A stretch of DNA of 64,000 nt, taken from the NCBI GenBank assembly GCA_045568635.1, contig JBJLAO010000002.1:62001-126000 (forward strand), in the 5' to 3' direction. Both the position numbers and the translations under genes were made by a program. Source of the stretch: MedAcidi-G1 sp000817085. Lineage in GTDB: Bacteria > Actinomycetota > Acidimicrobiia > Acidimicrobiales > MedAcidi-G1. The notes beneath the pieces were generated by a model. The model worked only from the letters and a program-made list of their open reading frames with translations, was not told where the DNA came from and did not search any database. This document shows, one piece after another, positions 1 through 8,587 of the stretch; within the stretch, counting starts at the first letter, position 1; the number at the start of each line of letters is the position of its first letter.

Positions 1-74
1 AAGCTGTTAGGCCGGACCACCGAATGGTTGCACATACGGGTTTTATAAGTTCAGGACGATTACTTCACAAGTGA
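1..74 (+). CDS. trmI: tRNA (adenine-58-N1)-methyltransferase, C-terminal tail (partial)
   Basis: The frame starting at base 3 reads AVRPDHRMVAHTGFISSGRL and then LHK before a TGA at 72-74. The RPDHRMVAHTGF stretch is the characteristic C-terminal strand of TrmI, the SAM-dependent enzyme that makes m1A58 in the T-loop of tRNA. Only the last 23 residues are in the window; the gene starts to the left. Its stop overlaps the GTG start of the next gene (GTGA at 71-74), so the two are probably co-transcribed. In mycobacteria trmI also lies just upstream of the proteasome genes, which supports the call. The identification rests on a short tail. Confidence 0.72.
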   Translation, partial: AVRPDHRMVAHTGFISSGRLLHK

Positions 75-838
75 AAATACTTTCGGCAATTTTGCTTAAT
101 TTTGTTTTTTTATCAATCATTTCATGCACTTCTCCCGAAAAAGAAACACAAAGTGAGTTGTTGGTGGAAAATATCGAAGAACCTTCTTTTTCAGATGTCT
201 GCCTAGACGATTGCCCTAAAGAGAAATCGGTGAAATTGAATAATGGAGCAAGGGACTCGGAATGGGATGATTCTGTATTTCAGATAAAAGGTTTGGGGTG
301 TAATTCTTTGCAATACGGAACAGGATTTTTTATTCAAGAAAACGTTGTAGTCACCAGCGCTCATGTAGTCGCAGGTGTTAATTCACCAGAGATTTTTCAT
401 AACGGTAATGGATTTTCTCTTAAATTTATTTCATTTGATCCAAACAGTGACTTAGCAATATTAAGAAGTGAAAACTTTATGCATAAACCTTTGAGCTTAG
501 GTGAGGCAGAAAAAGAGGAATCGGCGAAAGTAGTGGCTTACGCCAAGGAAGGAAAGAAAGTTATTACTGAAGTTAAAATTCAAGAAAAAATACTAGCTGT
601 TGGGAAAGACATTTTTGGTCAATCCGGTGAATCAAGAGAAGCGTTGTCCCTAGAAGCGAAAATTGAAGCAGGTTTCTCAGGCGCACCCGTTATAAATAAT
701 GATTCAGAGGTAGTTGGAGTAATATTTTCACGTTCCAGGGGAGGAAGTCCAACCGCTTACGCTGTGCAGTCATCAGAGGTGGAGAAAATACTAGAAGAGG
801 AGCCTGATCTAAGCAGTTCCAGTATGTGTATTCCTTGA
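71..838 (+). CDS. Trypsin-like (S1/HtrA-type) serine protease lipoprotein
   Basis: 255 residues from a GTG start that overlaps the trmI stop. Residues 1-19 form a lipoprotein signal with lipobox LSIISC, so the protein is probably anchored on the outside of the membrane through Cys19. A short acidic linker is followed by a trypsin-like fold: GTGFFI...TSAHVV holds the catalytic His, SDLAIL the Asp, and EAGFSGAPV the Ser (GxSGxP). No PDZ domain follows, so it is a protease domain alone, shorter than HtrA/DegP. A family role in envelope protein quality control is plausible; the substrate is unknown. It sits between trmI and the proteasome operon, a place where mycobacteria carry an unrelated lipoprotein. 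Confidence 0.85.
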   Translation: MKILSAILLNFVFLSIISCTSPEKETQSELLVENIEEPSFSDVCLDDCPKEKSVKLNNGARDSEWDDSVFQIKGLGCNSLQYGTGFFIQENVVVTSAHVVAGVNSPEIFHNGNGFSLKFISFDPNSDLAILRSENFMHKPLSLGEAEKEESAKVVAYAKEGKKVITEVKIQEKILAVGKDIFGQSGESREALSLEAKIEAGFSGAPVINNDSEVVGVIFSRSRGGSPTAYAVQSSEVEKILEEEPDLSSSSMCIP

Positions 839-842
839 TCTA

Positions 843-1073
843 CTAATCAACTTCTAGAAAGATGCATTCTCCTGGGCATTCTTCAGCAGATTCGATACAG
901 GCTTCAACTTGGTTATCAGGAACATTGGCTAAGCCTTCAGGTCCTGCTCCAAAAACTTTGTCTCCCTCTTTAACATAAGCGAGTCCATCGTCAAGAAGCA
1001 CGAATACGTCTGGCGCTATTTCTTCGCATAATCCGTCTCCTGTGCAAAGATCTTGATCAATCCAAACTTTCAT
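843..1073 (-). CDS. Single-cluster ferredoxin ([3Fe-4S]/[4Fe-4S] type)
   Basis: 76 residues, strongly acidic. It begins MKVWIDQDLCTGDGLCEEIAPDV..., the usual start of small actinobacterial ferredoxins. Cluster ligands are Cys10, Cys16 and Cys66 (CPGECI), with further Cys at 59 and 70. The second ligand position of a 4Fe cluster is Gly/Asp rather than Cys, which favours a [3Fe-4S] cluster. Such ferredoxins pass electrons to cytochrome P450s or other oxygenases. It is divergent from mpa and tail-to-tail with the lipoprotein gene (4 nt apart). Small ferredoxins next to mpa/arc occur in other actinobacteria, but no functional link to the proteasome is established. Confidence 0.88.
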   Translation of the reverse strand: MKVWIDQDLCTGDGLCEEIAPDVFVLLDDGLAYVKEGDKVFGAGPEGLANVPDNQVEACIESAEECPGECIFLEVD

Positions 1074-1210
1074 TTACTTATTCCTCCCGGAAAACAAAAC
1101 TTATCTTAGGTAAATAGTAACAATTCCGGAGCGAATTTAGCTGAATGTTATGCATAAATTTTAAAATGTATTATCGTGAATTACTTCACACGAATATTTC
1201 AGGAGCTTAA
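1074..1210. promoter_or_regulatory. Divergent intergenic region, ferredoxin / mpa
   Basis: 137-nt AT-rich spacer that must hold the promoters for both the ferredoxin gene and the proteasome operon. A TATTAT at 1169-1174 is a possible -10 for mpa, but I see no convincing -35 at the right distance. An AGGAG at 1201-1205 is a good ribosome binding site for mpa. On the other strand GGAGGAA just before the ferredoxin ATG (bases 1082-1088 read in reverse) is its ribosome binding site. Confidence 0.4.
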
Positions 1211-2980
1211 ATGACAGATTCAAAAGATACTCCGCATCAGTCATTCGACTCAGACGATGAGAAAGTTGCATCCGGGATATTGAAGGAAAGCCAAGCTGTC
1301 CTGGAAGAAGTGAAAGAGCTGCGTAAACATAGATTAGAAAATGCTCAAAAAATTAATCAACTTAGAAAACAAAATCGTGAGATCCTTTCTTCCTTGGATC
1401 AAGAAAAGGCAAGAAATGGCAAACTCACTGACACACTCGAATCGGTTCGTGATCAAGTTCTTAACTTGCGACACGAAATAGAGAATCTCTCAAAACCACC
1501 TTCTGCCTATGGAACAATAGTGAAGATAAATGATGATGGAACTATTGACGTCACTTCTTCCGGTAGAAAAATGAGAGTAAATGCTCTACCTTCGAAAATT
1601 GAAACTTTAAAAATTGGTGATGAAGTAATTCTTAATGAATCAATGGTCGTCGTTGACTCTCGCGATCCAGAGAGCAGTGGCGAAATAGTCAGAATAAAAG
1701 AAGTTCTCGATGGCGGCGACAGAGCCGTAGTGGTAGGAAGAACCGACGAAGAGCGTGTAGTGGAGATGGCTAAAGGCCTACACGACTTGGGCTTACGAAG
1801 TGGAGATTCTGTTCGTGTGGACGAAAGGTCAGGAATCTTATTGGAGAGGCTGCCTCGACCAGAAGTTGAAGATTTGGTTCTGGAACAGATACCGAACGAA
1901 ACATACGAAGATGTGGGGGGCCTAGACCGTGAAATTGAAATGATTGTTGATGCAGTGGAGCTTCCTTTCATGCATAAAGAACTTTTTTCTTTGTATGAAT
2001 TACCAGCTCCCAAAGGAATCTTGTTATATGGACCACCTGGATGTGGCAAAACTCTGATTGCAAAAGCAGTAGCAAATTCACTCGCTTTAAAAGTTGCCGA
2101 AGTCACCGGCGATCACGCAGCAAGGAGTTATTTTCTGAACATTAAGGGACCTGAACTGCTCAATAAGTATGTGGGTGAAACAGAAAGACAAATAAGACTG
2201 GTGTTTCAGAGAGCCAGAGAAAAATCCGAACAAGGATGGCCGGTTATTGTTTTCTTCGATGAAATGGAGTCGCTTTTCAGAACTCGTGGAACCGGTATTA
2301 GCTCTGATATGGAATCAACTATCGTGCCGCAACTTTTGGCAGAGATTGATGGAGTGGAAACTTTACAAAATGTTATTGTCATAGGAGCATCAAACCGTGA
2401 AGACCTTATCGACCCTGCAATTCTTCGACCAGGCAGACTTGATGTAAAAATTAAAATAAAGCGACCTGATGAGATTGCCGCCGCTCAGATATTTAGCAGA
2501 TATCTGATAACTGATCTACCAGTAGATGCTGATCTAATTGAATCACTAGGTGGGGGAGACAAAGATAAAGCTCTTAAAGCCATGACTGATGAAGCCGTCT
2601 CCGCAATGTACAGCACAGAAGAGGCTAATCAATTCCTTGAAGTGACTTATCAAAATGGAGAAAAAGAGATTTTGTATTTCAAAGATTTTGCTTCTGGAGC
2701 GATGATTGAAAATATAGTCAGGAGAGCAAAGAAAATAGCTATAAAAAGAGATCTTGCCAATGGAACAAAAGGTTTACAGATTGAAGATCTTCTTACTGCG
2801 GTTAGGCAAGAATTTAGAGAGCATGAAGACCTTCCGAATACCACGAATCCTGATGATTGGGCCAAAATTTCTGGCAAGAAAGGGGAGCGAATTGTATACG
2901 TTCGGACCTTAGCTCCAGATGCCCCAGAAGATAGCGGAGGGCGCTCCATCGAAGCTGTTACGACTGGTCAGTATCTGTAA
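1211..2980 (+). CDS. mpa: Proteasome-associated AAA ATPase (Mpa/ARC)
   Basis: 589 residues. This hexameric unfoldase recognises pupylated proteins and threads them into the 20S core. Domain order: N-terminal coiled coil (about 25-95) that binds Pup, tandem OB domains (about 96-210), and one AAA module with Walker A GPPGCGKT (274-281), pore-loop KYVGE (319-323), Walker B VIVFFDE (345-351) and arginine fingers near 407-410 (LRPGRL). It ends in GQYL (586-589), the C-terminal motif by which mycobacterial Mpa docks on the proteasome alpha ring. The ATG has an AGGAG site 5 nt upstream. It is the first gene of the pupylation operon. Confidence 0.98.
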   Translation: MTDSKDTPHQSFDSDDEKVASGILKESQAVLEEVKELRKHRLENAQKINQLRKQNREILSSLDQEKARNGKLTDTLESVRDQVLNLRHEIENLSKPPSAYGTIVKINDDGTIDVTSSGRKMRVNALPSKIETLKIGDEVILNESMVVVDSRDPESSGEIVRIKEVLDGGDRAVVVGRTDEERVVEMAKGLHDLGLRSGDSVRVDERSGILLERLPRPEVEDLVLEQIPNETYEDVGGLDREIEMIVDAVELPFMHKELFSLYELPAPKGILLYGPPGCGKTLIAKAVANSLALKVAEVTGDHAARSYFLNIKGPELLNKYVGETERQIRLVFQRAREKSEQGWPVIVFFDEMESLFRTRGTGISSDMESTIVPQLLAEIDGVETLQNVIVIGASNREDLIDPAILRPGRLDVKIKIKRPDEIAAAQIFSRYLITDLPVDADLIESLGGGDKDKALKAMTDEAVSAMYSTEEANQFLEVTYQNGEKEILYFKDFASGAMIENIVRRAKKIAIKRDLANGTKGLQIEDLLTAVRQEFREHEDLPNTTNPDDWAKISGKKGERIVYVRTLAPDAPEDSGGRSIEAVTTGQYL

Positions 2981-3039
2981 CCTTCGTTTGTTCTTTTCAT
3001 TAAGTCCAATTTTTTCTTTTCTTGGGTTAAAGTCCGATT

Positions 3040-4557
3040 GTGGCACTCCGAAGAATCTATGGAACTGAAACCGAGTATGGGATAGTTCATCGCGGAGTAA
3101 AAGACTCAAATCCCATAAGTGCGTCCTCTTTTTTGATTAACGCTTATTTAAGCACGACATCTGATCAAGGTGTAGGTCCGAACGCTCCGAGAGTGGGTTG
3201 GGATTTTATAGATGAAACTCCAGAAATTGATATACGAGGCTTCGCCCCAATAGGTTCCTTACCGCCTGAAATAGAAGCAAATCTAGTTAATGCAGTTCTT
3301 ACCAACGGTTCTCGGTATTACGTCGATCATGCCCACCCAGAACTCAGCACTCCAGAATGTTTAGATCCCCTTTCTCTCCTCAGATGGGATCGAGCAGGTG
3401 ACGAAATAATTGTAAAATCGATGAAGGCTGCAAATGAAGTTCTTCCCCCCGGCGAAGAGATAATCGTTTACAAAAACAACTCAGACGGTAAGGGAAACAG
3501 CTACGGCTGTCATGAGAATTATCTTATAAGTAGAGAAATTCCATTTGGTCGCATAGTTCAACATGCAACCACGCATTTTGTAACTAGACAGATTTTTACA
3601 GGAGCTGGAAAAGTGGGAAGTGAAGCTGTAGGTGAAAAAAGAATGGAAACACCTTTCCAGTTAACTCAAAGAGCAGATTTTTTTGAAGAAGAAGTGGGTT
3701 TGGAAACGACTCTTAAAAGACCAATTATCAACACTAGGGATGAACCTCACGCTGATCCTCTTAAATATCGGCGTCTCCATGTAATTGTTGGAGACGCTAA
3801 TCTTTGCGAAGTCGCCAACTTTTTAAAACTGGGAACAACAGGAATTGTAATGGCAATGATTGAAGACAACTTTTTAGATAATCAATTAAAAATTGAGGAC
3901 CCTGTTCATGCGCTCAGACAGGTCTCGCGCGATATGTCTTTGAAGATTCCTATTCGTTTGGAAGGTGGTAAAACTGCAACGGCTTTATCTTTGCAATGGG
4001 AAATCTATGAACGTTCTCATAAATATATAAACGAGTTTGGTTTTGAGAACGTTGGTGGCGAAAGCGTAATAAAAGTTATGGAGTATTGGGAAAAAGTATT
4101 ATCTGCTTTGACATCCAGCCCAGATCAACTATTTGGTGTTTTAGACTGGGTAACAAAGAAAAAGATTATCGATTCTTATGCAGACAGACATGGTTTAAAA
4201 GTTGACGATTTTAAACTGGCAGCTCTTGACCTGCAGTATCACGATTTAAGGCCAGAAATGTCTCTTTTTGCTCGTATCCCAACAGAAAAAATTGTTTCAA
4301 CAGAGGAAGTTGCTTTAGCTGTTGAAAATCCCCCGAATGAAACTAGAGCGTTTTTTCGTGGAAAATGTTTACAGAAATGGCCAGAAAACGTCTTAGTTGC
4401 TAATTGGGACTCGATAGTTTTCGATATAGGTGATAAAAATCTTCGACGTGTGCCGATGATGGAACCCTTACGGGGCACCTCTCAACATGTAGGAGATCTG
4501 ATTGATAGCTGTGAAACGGTAATAGAGTTAATTGAAAGCATTTCGGAAACAATCTAA
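3040..4557 (+). CDS. dop: Depupylase / Pup deamidase Dop
   Basis: 505 residues with a GTG start (RRIYGTETEYG at the N-terminus). Dop is a glutamine-synthetase-fold enzyme that deamidates Pup-Gln where needed and removes Pup from substrates. The ATP/Mg-binding acidic residues are in GTETEYG (Glu10, Glu12), and the catalytic Asp is Asp96 in YVDHAHPE. The insert at about 40-70, absent from PafA, is the Dop-loop that separates the two homologues. It lies directly before pup. Because Pup here ends in Glu, the deamidase step looks unnecessary and depupylation is its probable main job. Confidence 0.96.
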   Translation: MALRRIYGTETEYGIVHRGVKDSNPISASSFLINAYLSTTSDQGVGPNAPRVGWDFIDETPEIDIRGFAPIGSLPPEIEANLVNAVLTNGSRYYVDHAHPELSTPECLDPLSLLRWDRAGDEIIVKSMKAANEVLPPGEEIIVYKNNSDGKGNSYGCHENYLISREIPFGRIVQHATTHFVTRQIFTGAGKVGSEAVGEKRMETPFQLTQRADFFEEEVGLETTLKRPIINTRDEPHADPLKYRRLHVIVGDANLCEVANFLKLGTTGIVMAMIEDNFLDNQLKIEDPVHALRQVSRDMSLKIPIRLEGGKTATALSLQWEIYERSHKYINEFGFENVGGESVIKVMEYWEKVLSALTSSPDQLFGVLDWVTKKKIIDSYADRHGLKVDDFKLAALDLQYHDLRPEMSLFARIPTEKIVSTEEVALAVENPPNETRAFFRGKCLQKWPENVLVANWDSIVFDIGDKNLRRVPMMEPLRGTSQHVGDLIDSCETVIELIESISETI

Positions 4558-4575
4558 TAGTTGGGGTCCATAAAA

Positions 4576-4770
4576 ATGGCTGAAAGCGAACAGAAAAAAC
4601 GTAAAGCATCTGAAACTGGTAAAAGTGAAACAGATTCAAGTGAGCTCAGTTCAGCTCGCAATGAAGAGCTTTCATCAGAGTTAGATGAGCTTCTTGACGA
4701 GATTGACGAAGTATTAGAAGAAAATGCGGAAGAATTCGTTAAGAACTATGTGCAAAAAGGCGGGGAGTAG
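4576..4770 (+). CDS. pup: Prokaryotic ubiquitin-like protein Pup
   Basis: 64 residues from the ATG at 4576; a TTG 15 nt upstream is in frame but less likely. It has the Pup pattern: a charged disordered N-terminus, an acidic helix (about 27-55) that binds the Mpa coiled coil, and a C-terminal VQKGGE. The last codons are GGC GGG GAG TAG, so the ligation-competent Glu is encoded directly, whereas mycobacterial Pup ends in Gln and must be deamidated by Dop. It sits between dop and prcB, as in other actinobacteria. Confidence 0.97.
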   Translation: MAESEQKKRKASETGKSETDSSELSSARNEELSSELDELLDEIDEVLEENAEEFVKNYVQKGGE

Positions 4771-4800
4771 GCAAGCTAATTCTGCTTGTAGAGTCTAATC

Positions 4801-5601
4801 GTGACACTTCCAATTTTTTCTCCCCCAGAAGACCCGGGTCCTAGTTTTTTTAATCTTTTACAAAAAGTTGGATTCCATAACAAAATTTCAGAAAAAATTG
4901 AAAACAATAATTCGATAACGCATGGAACAACTATTGTGGCAATTCGCTATAGCGACGGTGTCCTCATGGCAGGAGATCGCAGAGCGACGAGCGGACATTT
5001 AATAAGCCATAAGACTATGGAAAAAGTTTTTCCAGCAGATGCTTTTTCTGGTGTAGGAATATCAGGAGCTGCCGGACCGGCTATGGAAATGGTGAAGTTG
5101 TTTCAATTGCAACTTGAACATTACGAGAAAGTTGAAGGTTCCCCCTTAAGCCTCGAAGGAAAAGCCAACCAGCTAAGTCTTATGCTTAAAGGAAACTTTC
5201 CTGCAGCAATGCAAGGATTAGGAGTTATACCAATTTTCGCAGGCTACGAAGAAAAAACAGAACAAGGCAGATTATTCCAATTTGATATTACTGGAGGTCG
5301 GTACGAAGAAAAAGATTTTGTATCTACCGGATCTGGAAGTCTACATGCTTCAACAGTGGTGAAACTGAGGCATTCTTCTTCTGTGGGTCTTAGTGGGGCT
5401 ATTGACATTGCATTAGAAGCACTCTTAGAGGCCTCCGAGGAAGATAGTGCCACCGGTGGCCCTGATCTTCTACGAGGAATTTTTCCTGTAGTCGCAAAAA
5501 TTGACTCAAATGGATTTGAGCGTATTTCAGATGAAGAGCTCGAAAGTCGTACTGAAATAATGGTCCAGAACATTTCAGAAAGAGGGAATTCGCAAACATG
5601 A
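4801..5601 (+). CDS. prcB: 20S proteasome beta subunit PrcB
   Basis: 266 residues, GTG start. A 42-residue propeptide ends at HG, and cleavage would expose Thr43 of TTIVAIRYSDGV as the N-terminal nucleophile. In mature numbering Thr1, Asp17 (MAGDRR) and Lys33 (TMEK) are all present, so the subunit should be active. This is the peptidase ring of the proteasome that degrades pupylated proteins. Its stop overlaps the prcA start (ATGA at 5598-5601), suggesting coupled synthesis of the two subunits. Confidence 0.97.
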   Translation: MTLPIFSPPEDPGPSFFNLLQKVGFHNKISEKIENNNSITHGTTIVAIRYSDGVLMAGDRRATSGHLISHKTMEKVFPADAFSGVGISGAAGPAMEMVKLFQLQLEHYEKVEGSPLSLEGKANQLSLMLKGNFPAAMQGLGVIPIFAGYEEKTEQGRLFQFDITGGRYEEKDFVSTGSGSLHASTVVKLRHSSSVGLSGAIDIALEALLEASEEDSATGGPDLLRGIFPVVAKIDSNGFERISDEELESRTEIMVQNISERGNSQT

Positions 5602-6275
5602 CAATGCCAATGTATGTTTCGCCCGAGCAATTAATGAAAGACCGTGCTGACTATGCACGAAAAGGAATATCGCGCGGTAGAGCGGCCGTCGCCTGCACAT
5701 ATTCCGAAGGGGTTTTATTATGTGCAGAAAACCCTTCAAAAACTCTCAGAAAAGCTGGTGAGATATATGACAAAATCGGATTTATGGGAGTTGGAAAATA
5801 CAGCGAGTTTGATCAATTACGAATAGCAGGAATAAGACATGCTGATTTAAAGGGTTATTCTTTTAGTCGTGACGACGTGGATGCGCGTTGGTTAGCTAAT
5901 CAATACGCTCAGATTTTAGGTCAGTACTTCACTCATGAGATGAAACCTCTCGAAGTTGAAATGATCGTTGCAGAAATAGGTGATTATGCGGAAGACGACC
6001 AACTCTTTCATTTGCTTTATGACGGAACCGTTATGGATACTTCCTCTTTTGTAGTGATAGGTGGTGAAGCAGAACTCATTAGAGACCGAATTCAAGAAAA
6101 TTGGAAAGCAGGCACATCGCTAAAAGAGAGTATTAAGTTGACAACCGAGGCACTATCAGGACCCGACAAAAGCTTTTCATCAAATGAATTAGAGGTGGCT
6201 CTTCTTTCGCGTGGGAATGGCAGAAGAGCCTTTACTCGAATAGAAGGCGACGAGTTAAACGAGCTTCTCGCCTGA
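5598..6275 (+). CDS. prcA: 20S proteasome alpha subunit PrcA
   Basis: 225 residues. The N-terminus MYVSPEQLMKDRADYARKGI is the standard actinobacterial PrcA start, with the N-terminal segment that gates the pore and the helix that contacts neighbouring subunits. It lacks an N-terminal Thr and is structural rather than catalytic. The alpha ring is where Mpa docks through GQYL. ATGA overlap with prcB. A second in-frame ATG lies two codons in, so the exact start could shift slightly. Confidence 0.96.
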   Translation: MTMPMYVSPEQLMKDRADYARKGISRGRAAVACTYSEGVLLCAENPSKTLRKAGEIYDKIGFMGVGKYSEFDQLRIAGIRHADLKGYSFSRDDVDARWLANQYAQILGQYFTHEMKPLEVEMIVAEIGDYAEDDQLFHLLYDGTVMDTSSFVVIGGEAELIRDRIQENWKAGTSLKESIKLTTEALSGPDKSFSSNELEVALLSRGNGRRAFTRIEGDELNELLA

Positions 6276-6297
6276 GGCTCGCTAAGTCTCCAAACAG

Positions 6298-7656
6298 ATG
6301 CAGAGACGGATATATGGAATCGAAAGCGAGTATGGAGTTACTTGCACAGTAGATGGGCAAAGGCGATTAAGTCCTGACGAGGTCGCAAGATACTTATTTA
6401 GACGAGTTGTTTCTTGGGGCAGGAGTTCAAATGTTTTTTTGCAAAACGGGGCTCGTCTCTACTTGGACGTTGGTTCACATCCAGAATATGCGACTCCAGA
6501 GTGTGACTCCGTTAGATCTGTAATCGCTTATGAAAAAGCCGGCGAAAGAATATTGGAGCAACTCTCTAAGAGCGCAGAGAATCGTCTGAACGAAGAAGGC
6601 ATTGAAGGAAAGATATATCTCTTTAAAAACAACACTGATTCCGCCGGTAATTCATATGGGTGTCATGAAAACTATTTGACGAATAGAAATGACGAGTCAC
6701 TTCAGTACTCTGAAGTTCTGATTCCATTTCTCATTAGCAGGCAGATATATGCCGGTGCAGGAAAAATTTTACAGAGTGGAAACGGCGCGATTTATTGCAT
6801 CAGTCAAAGAGCAGAACATATTTGGGAGGGTGTTTCAAGTGCTACAACGAGGTCGCGGCCAATTATTAATTCACGAGACGAACCTCACGCTGATGCCGAG
6901 AGATTTAGGCGTTTGCATGTGATAGTAGGTGACTCCAATATGAGCGAATATGCCTCTTTTTTAAAAGTCGGCGCCTGTGGTTTACTTTTGAGGATGCTGG
7001 AAGAACCAAACATGATTTTTCGAGACATGACTTTAGAGAATCCAATAAGAGCTATTCGCGAAATCAGTCATGATCTTACCTGCAGACGAAAAGTTAAGTT
7101 AACTAACGGACGCGAACTATCTGCGCTTGAAATGCAAAAAGAATTTTTAGAGAAAGCCCATCGTTTTTCTGAAATGCGCGAATTGAACAATGAAGAAAAA
7201 GAAGTTATGAAAATGTGGGAACACTGCTTGGATCGTTTAGAAAATGACCCTCTCTCGTTGTCTGCTGAATGTGACTGGGTTGCGAAATATCATTTAGTAG
7301 AAAAATATCGAGAACGTAACAATCTTTCACTTGCCGATTCACGTGTAGCGCTTCTTGACCTTCAATATCATGACGTTAATAGGCACAGAAGCCTGTTCTA
7401 TCATATGAATAGAAAAGGTATGACTGAAAACATTTTAGATGAACAAGAAATCAGACATGCTGTGGATGAACCTCCTGAGACGACTCGCGCAAAACTAAGG
7501 GGAGAGTTCATTCGTCGAGCTAAGGAAAAAAAACGTGATTACACAGTTGACTGGGTTCATCTAAAGTTGAATGACCAAGCTCAAAGAACCGTACTTTGTA
7601 AAGACCCATTTCGATTTGAAGATGAAAGAGTTCAAAAGCTTATTGATTCCTTATAG
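6298..7656 (+). CDS. pafA: Pup-protein ligase PafA
   Basis: 452 residues, the same length as mycobacterial PafA. It joins the C-terminal Glu of Pup to substrate lysines using ATP. It has the glutamine-synthetase-like core without the Dop-loop: RRIYGIESEYG with Glu9 and Glu11, and Asp57 in LYLDVGSHPEYATPE as the catalytic base. It is homologous to the dop product upstream; NSYGCHENYL and PIINSRDEPHAD are shared by both. Follows prcA by 22 nt in the same operon. Confidence 0.97.
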   Translation: MQRRIYGIESEYGVTCTVDGQRRLSPDEVARYLFRRVVSWGRSSNVFLQNGARLYLDVGSHPEYATPECDSVRSVIAYEKAGERILEQLSKSAENRLNEEGIEGKIYLFKNNTDSAGNSYGCHENYLTNRNDESLQYSEVLIPFLISRQIYAGAGKILQSGNGAIYCISQRAEHIWEGVSSATTRSRPIINSRDEPHADAERFRRLHVIVGDSNMSEYASFLKVGACGLLLRMLEEPNMIFRDMTLENPIRAIREISHDLTCRRKVKLTNGRELSALEMQKEFLEKAHRFSEMRELNNEEKEVMKMWEHCLDRLENDPLSLSAECDWVAKYHLVEKYRERNNLSLADSRVALLDLQYHDVNRHRSLFYHMNRKGMTENILDEQEIRHAVDEPPETTRAKLRGEFIRRAKEKKRDYTVDWVHLKLNDQAQRTVLCKDPFRFEDERVQKLIDSL

Positions 7657-7681
7657 AAGCTTATGGGTCTAATATATTTTT

Positions 7682-8587
7682 GTGAAGAAAATTGAAAGGC
7701 TATTGAATCTTATCTCCGCCCTTCTGGCGACAGAAAAACCTTTAAGTCGACATACAATACGCGAACGTATCCCTGGCGCCTATTCAGAGAATGATGAATC
7801 TTTTAGACGTACTTTTGAAAGAGATAAAGACGAACTAAGAGCTTTAGGAATACCTATTCATTTGGAACAAATTCCTGCCACCGATCCACCTTTAGATGGC
7901 TATCGAATACGCCAAAGTGATTATGAAGCAGATCATCCGGTATTAGATAGTGAAGAAATAGCAGCATTACATTTAGCGTCAAATTTAGTTCATTTAGAAG
8001 GAGATGATTTAGATTCACCTTTTTACAAAATGGGAGGAGTTTTACAGGGTAAAGCACCGACATTAAGTGAAATACCATCAGAGTCATTGATAGAGGTGTG
8101 TATGCAAGCTTTAATCGAGCATTTAACCATCTTTTTTAATTACAAAAATGAGAGGCGAGAAGTAAATCCAGATCGACTAGTTTTTTCAGGTTCAAAGTGG
8201 TATCTAGTTGCTTATGACAAGAATCGTCAAAACATTAGACATTTTAGACTTGATCGAATTGAAGGAGAAATCGAATTAACTTCAGAAAAATTTGAGCCTA
8301 GTGACAAAGTTTCAGAAATAATACAAGAACCTCCCTGGCGTTTTGGCGAGGAAGAGAAGTTGATAGAACTGAAAATAAATAAAAGTCACGCTGCGTGGGC
8401 ACTAGAGGTGATAGGAACGAAGGCCGTATACGAGGAACTTGCCGACGGCTCCATAATCTTGCATGAAGTCGTACGTGACTGGGAAATTTTTCGTACATTT
8501 GTATTTTCCTTCCTTGATGCAGCTGAACTGCTGAAACCTATTGAGTGCCGTAAAGCAATAATTGACTGGTTGGAGTCGATCCAATGA
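7682..8587 (+). CDS. pafB: WYL-domain transcriptional regulator PafB
   Basis: 301 residues, GTG start. It has an N-terminal winged helix-turn-helix (about 1-75) and a WYL domain whose signature is GSKWYLVAYD followed by HFRLDRIEGEI. In mycobacteria PafB works with PafC as the activator of the LexA/RecA-independent DNA damage response and is not needed for pupylation itself. The stop overlaps pafC (ATGA at 8584-8587), as expected for two subunits of one regulator. Confidence 0.94.
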   Translation: MKKIERLLNLISALLATEKPLSRHTIRERIPGAYSENDESFRRTFERDKDELRALGIPIHLEQIPATDPPLDGYRIRQSDYEADHPVLDSEEIAALHLASNLVHLEGDDLDSPFYKMGGVLQGKAPTLSEIPSESLIEVCMQALIEHLTIFFNYKNERREVNPDRLVFSGSKWYLVAYDKNRQNIRHFRLDRIEGEIELTSEKFEPSDKVSEIIQEPPWRFGEEEKLIELKINKSHAAWALEVIGTKAVYEELADGSIILHEVVRDWEIFRTFVFSFLDAAELLKPIECRKAIIDWLESIQ

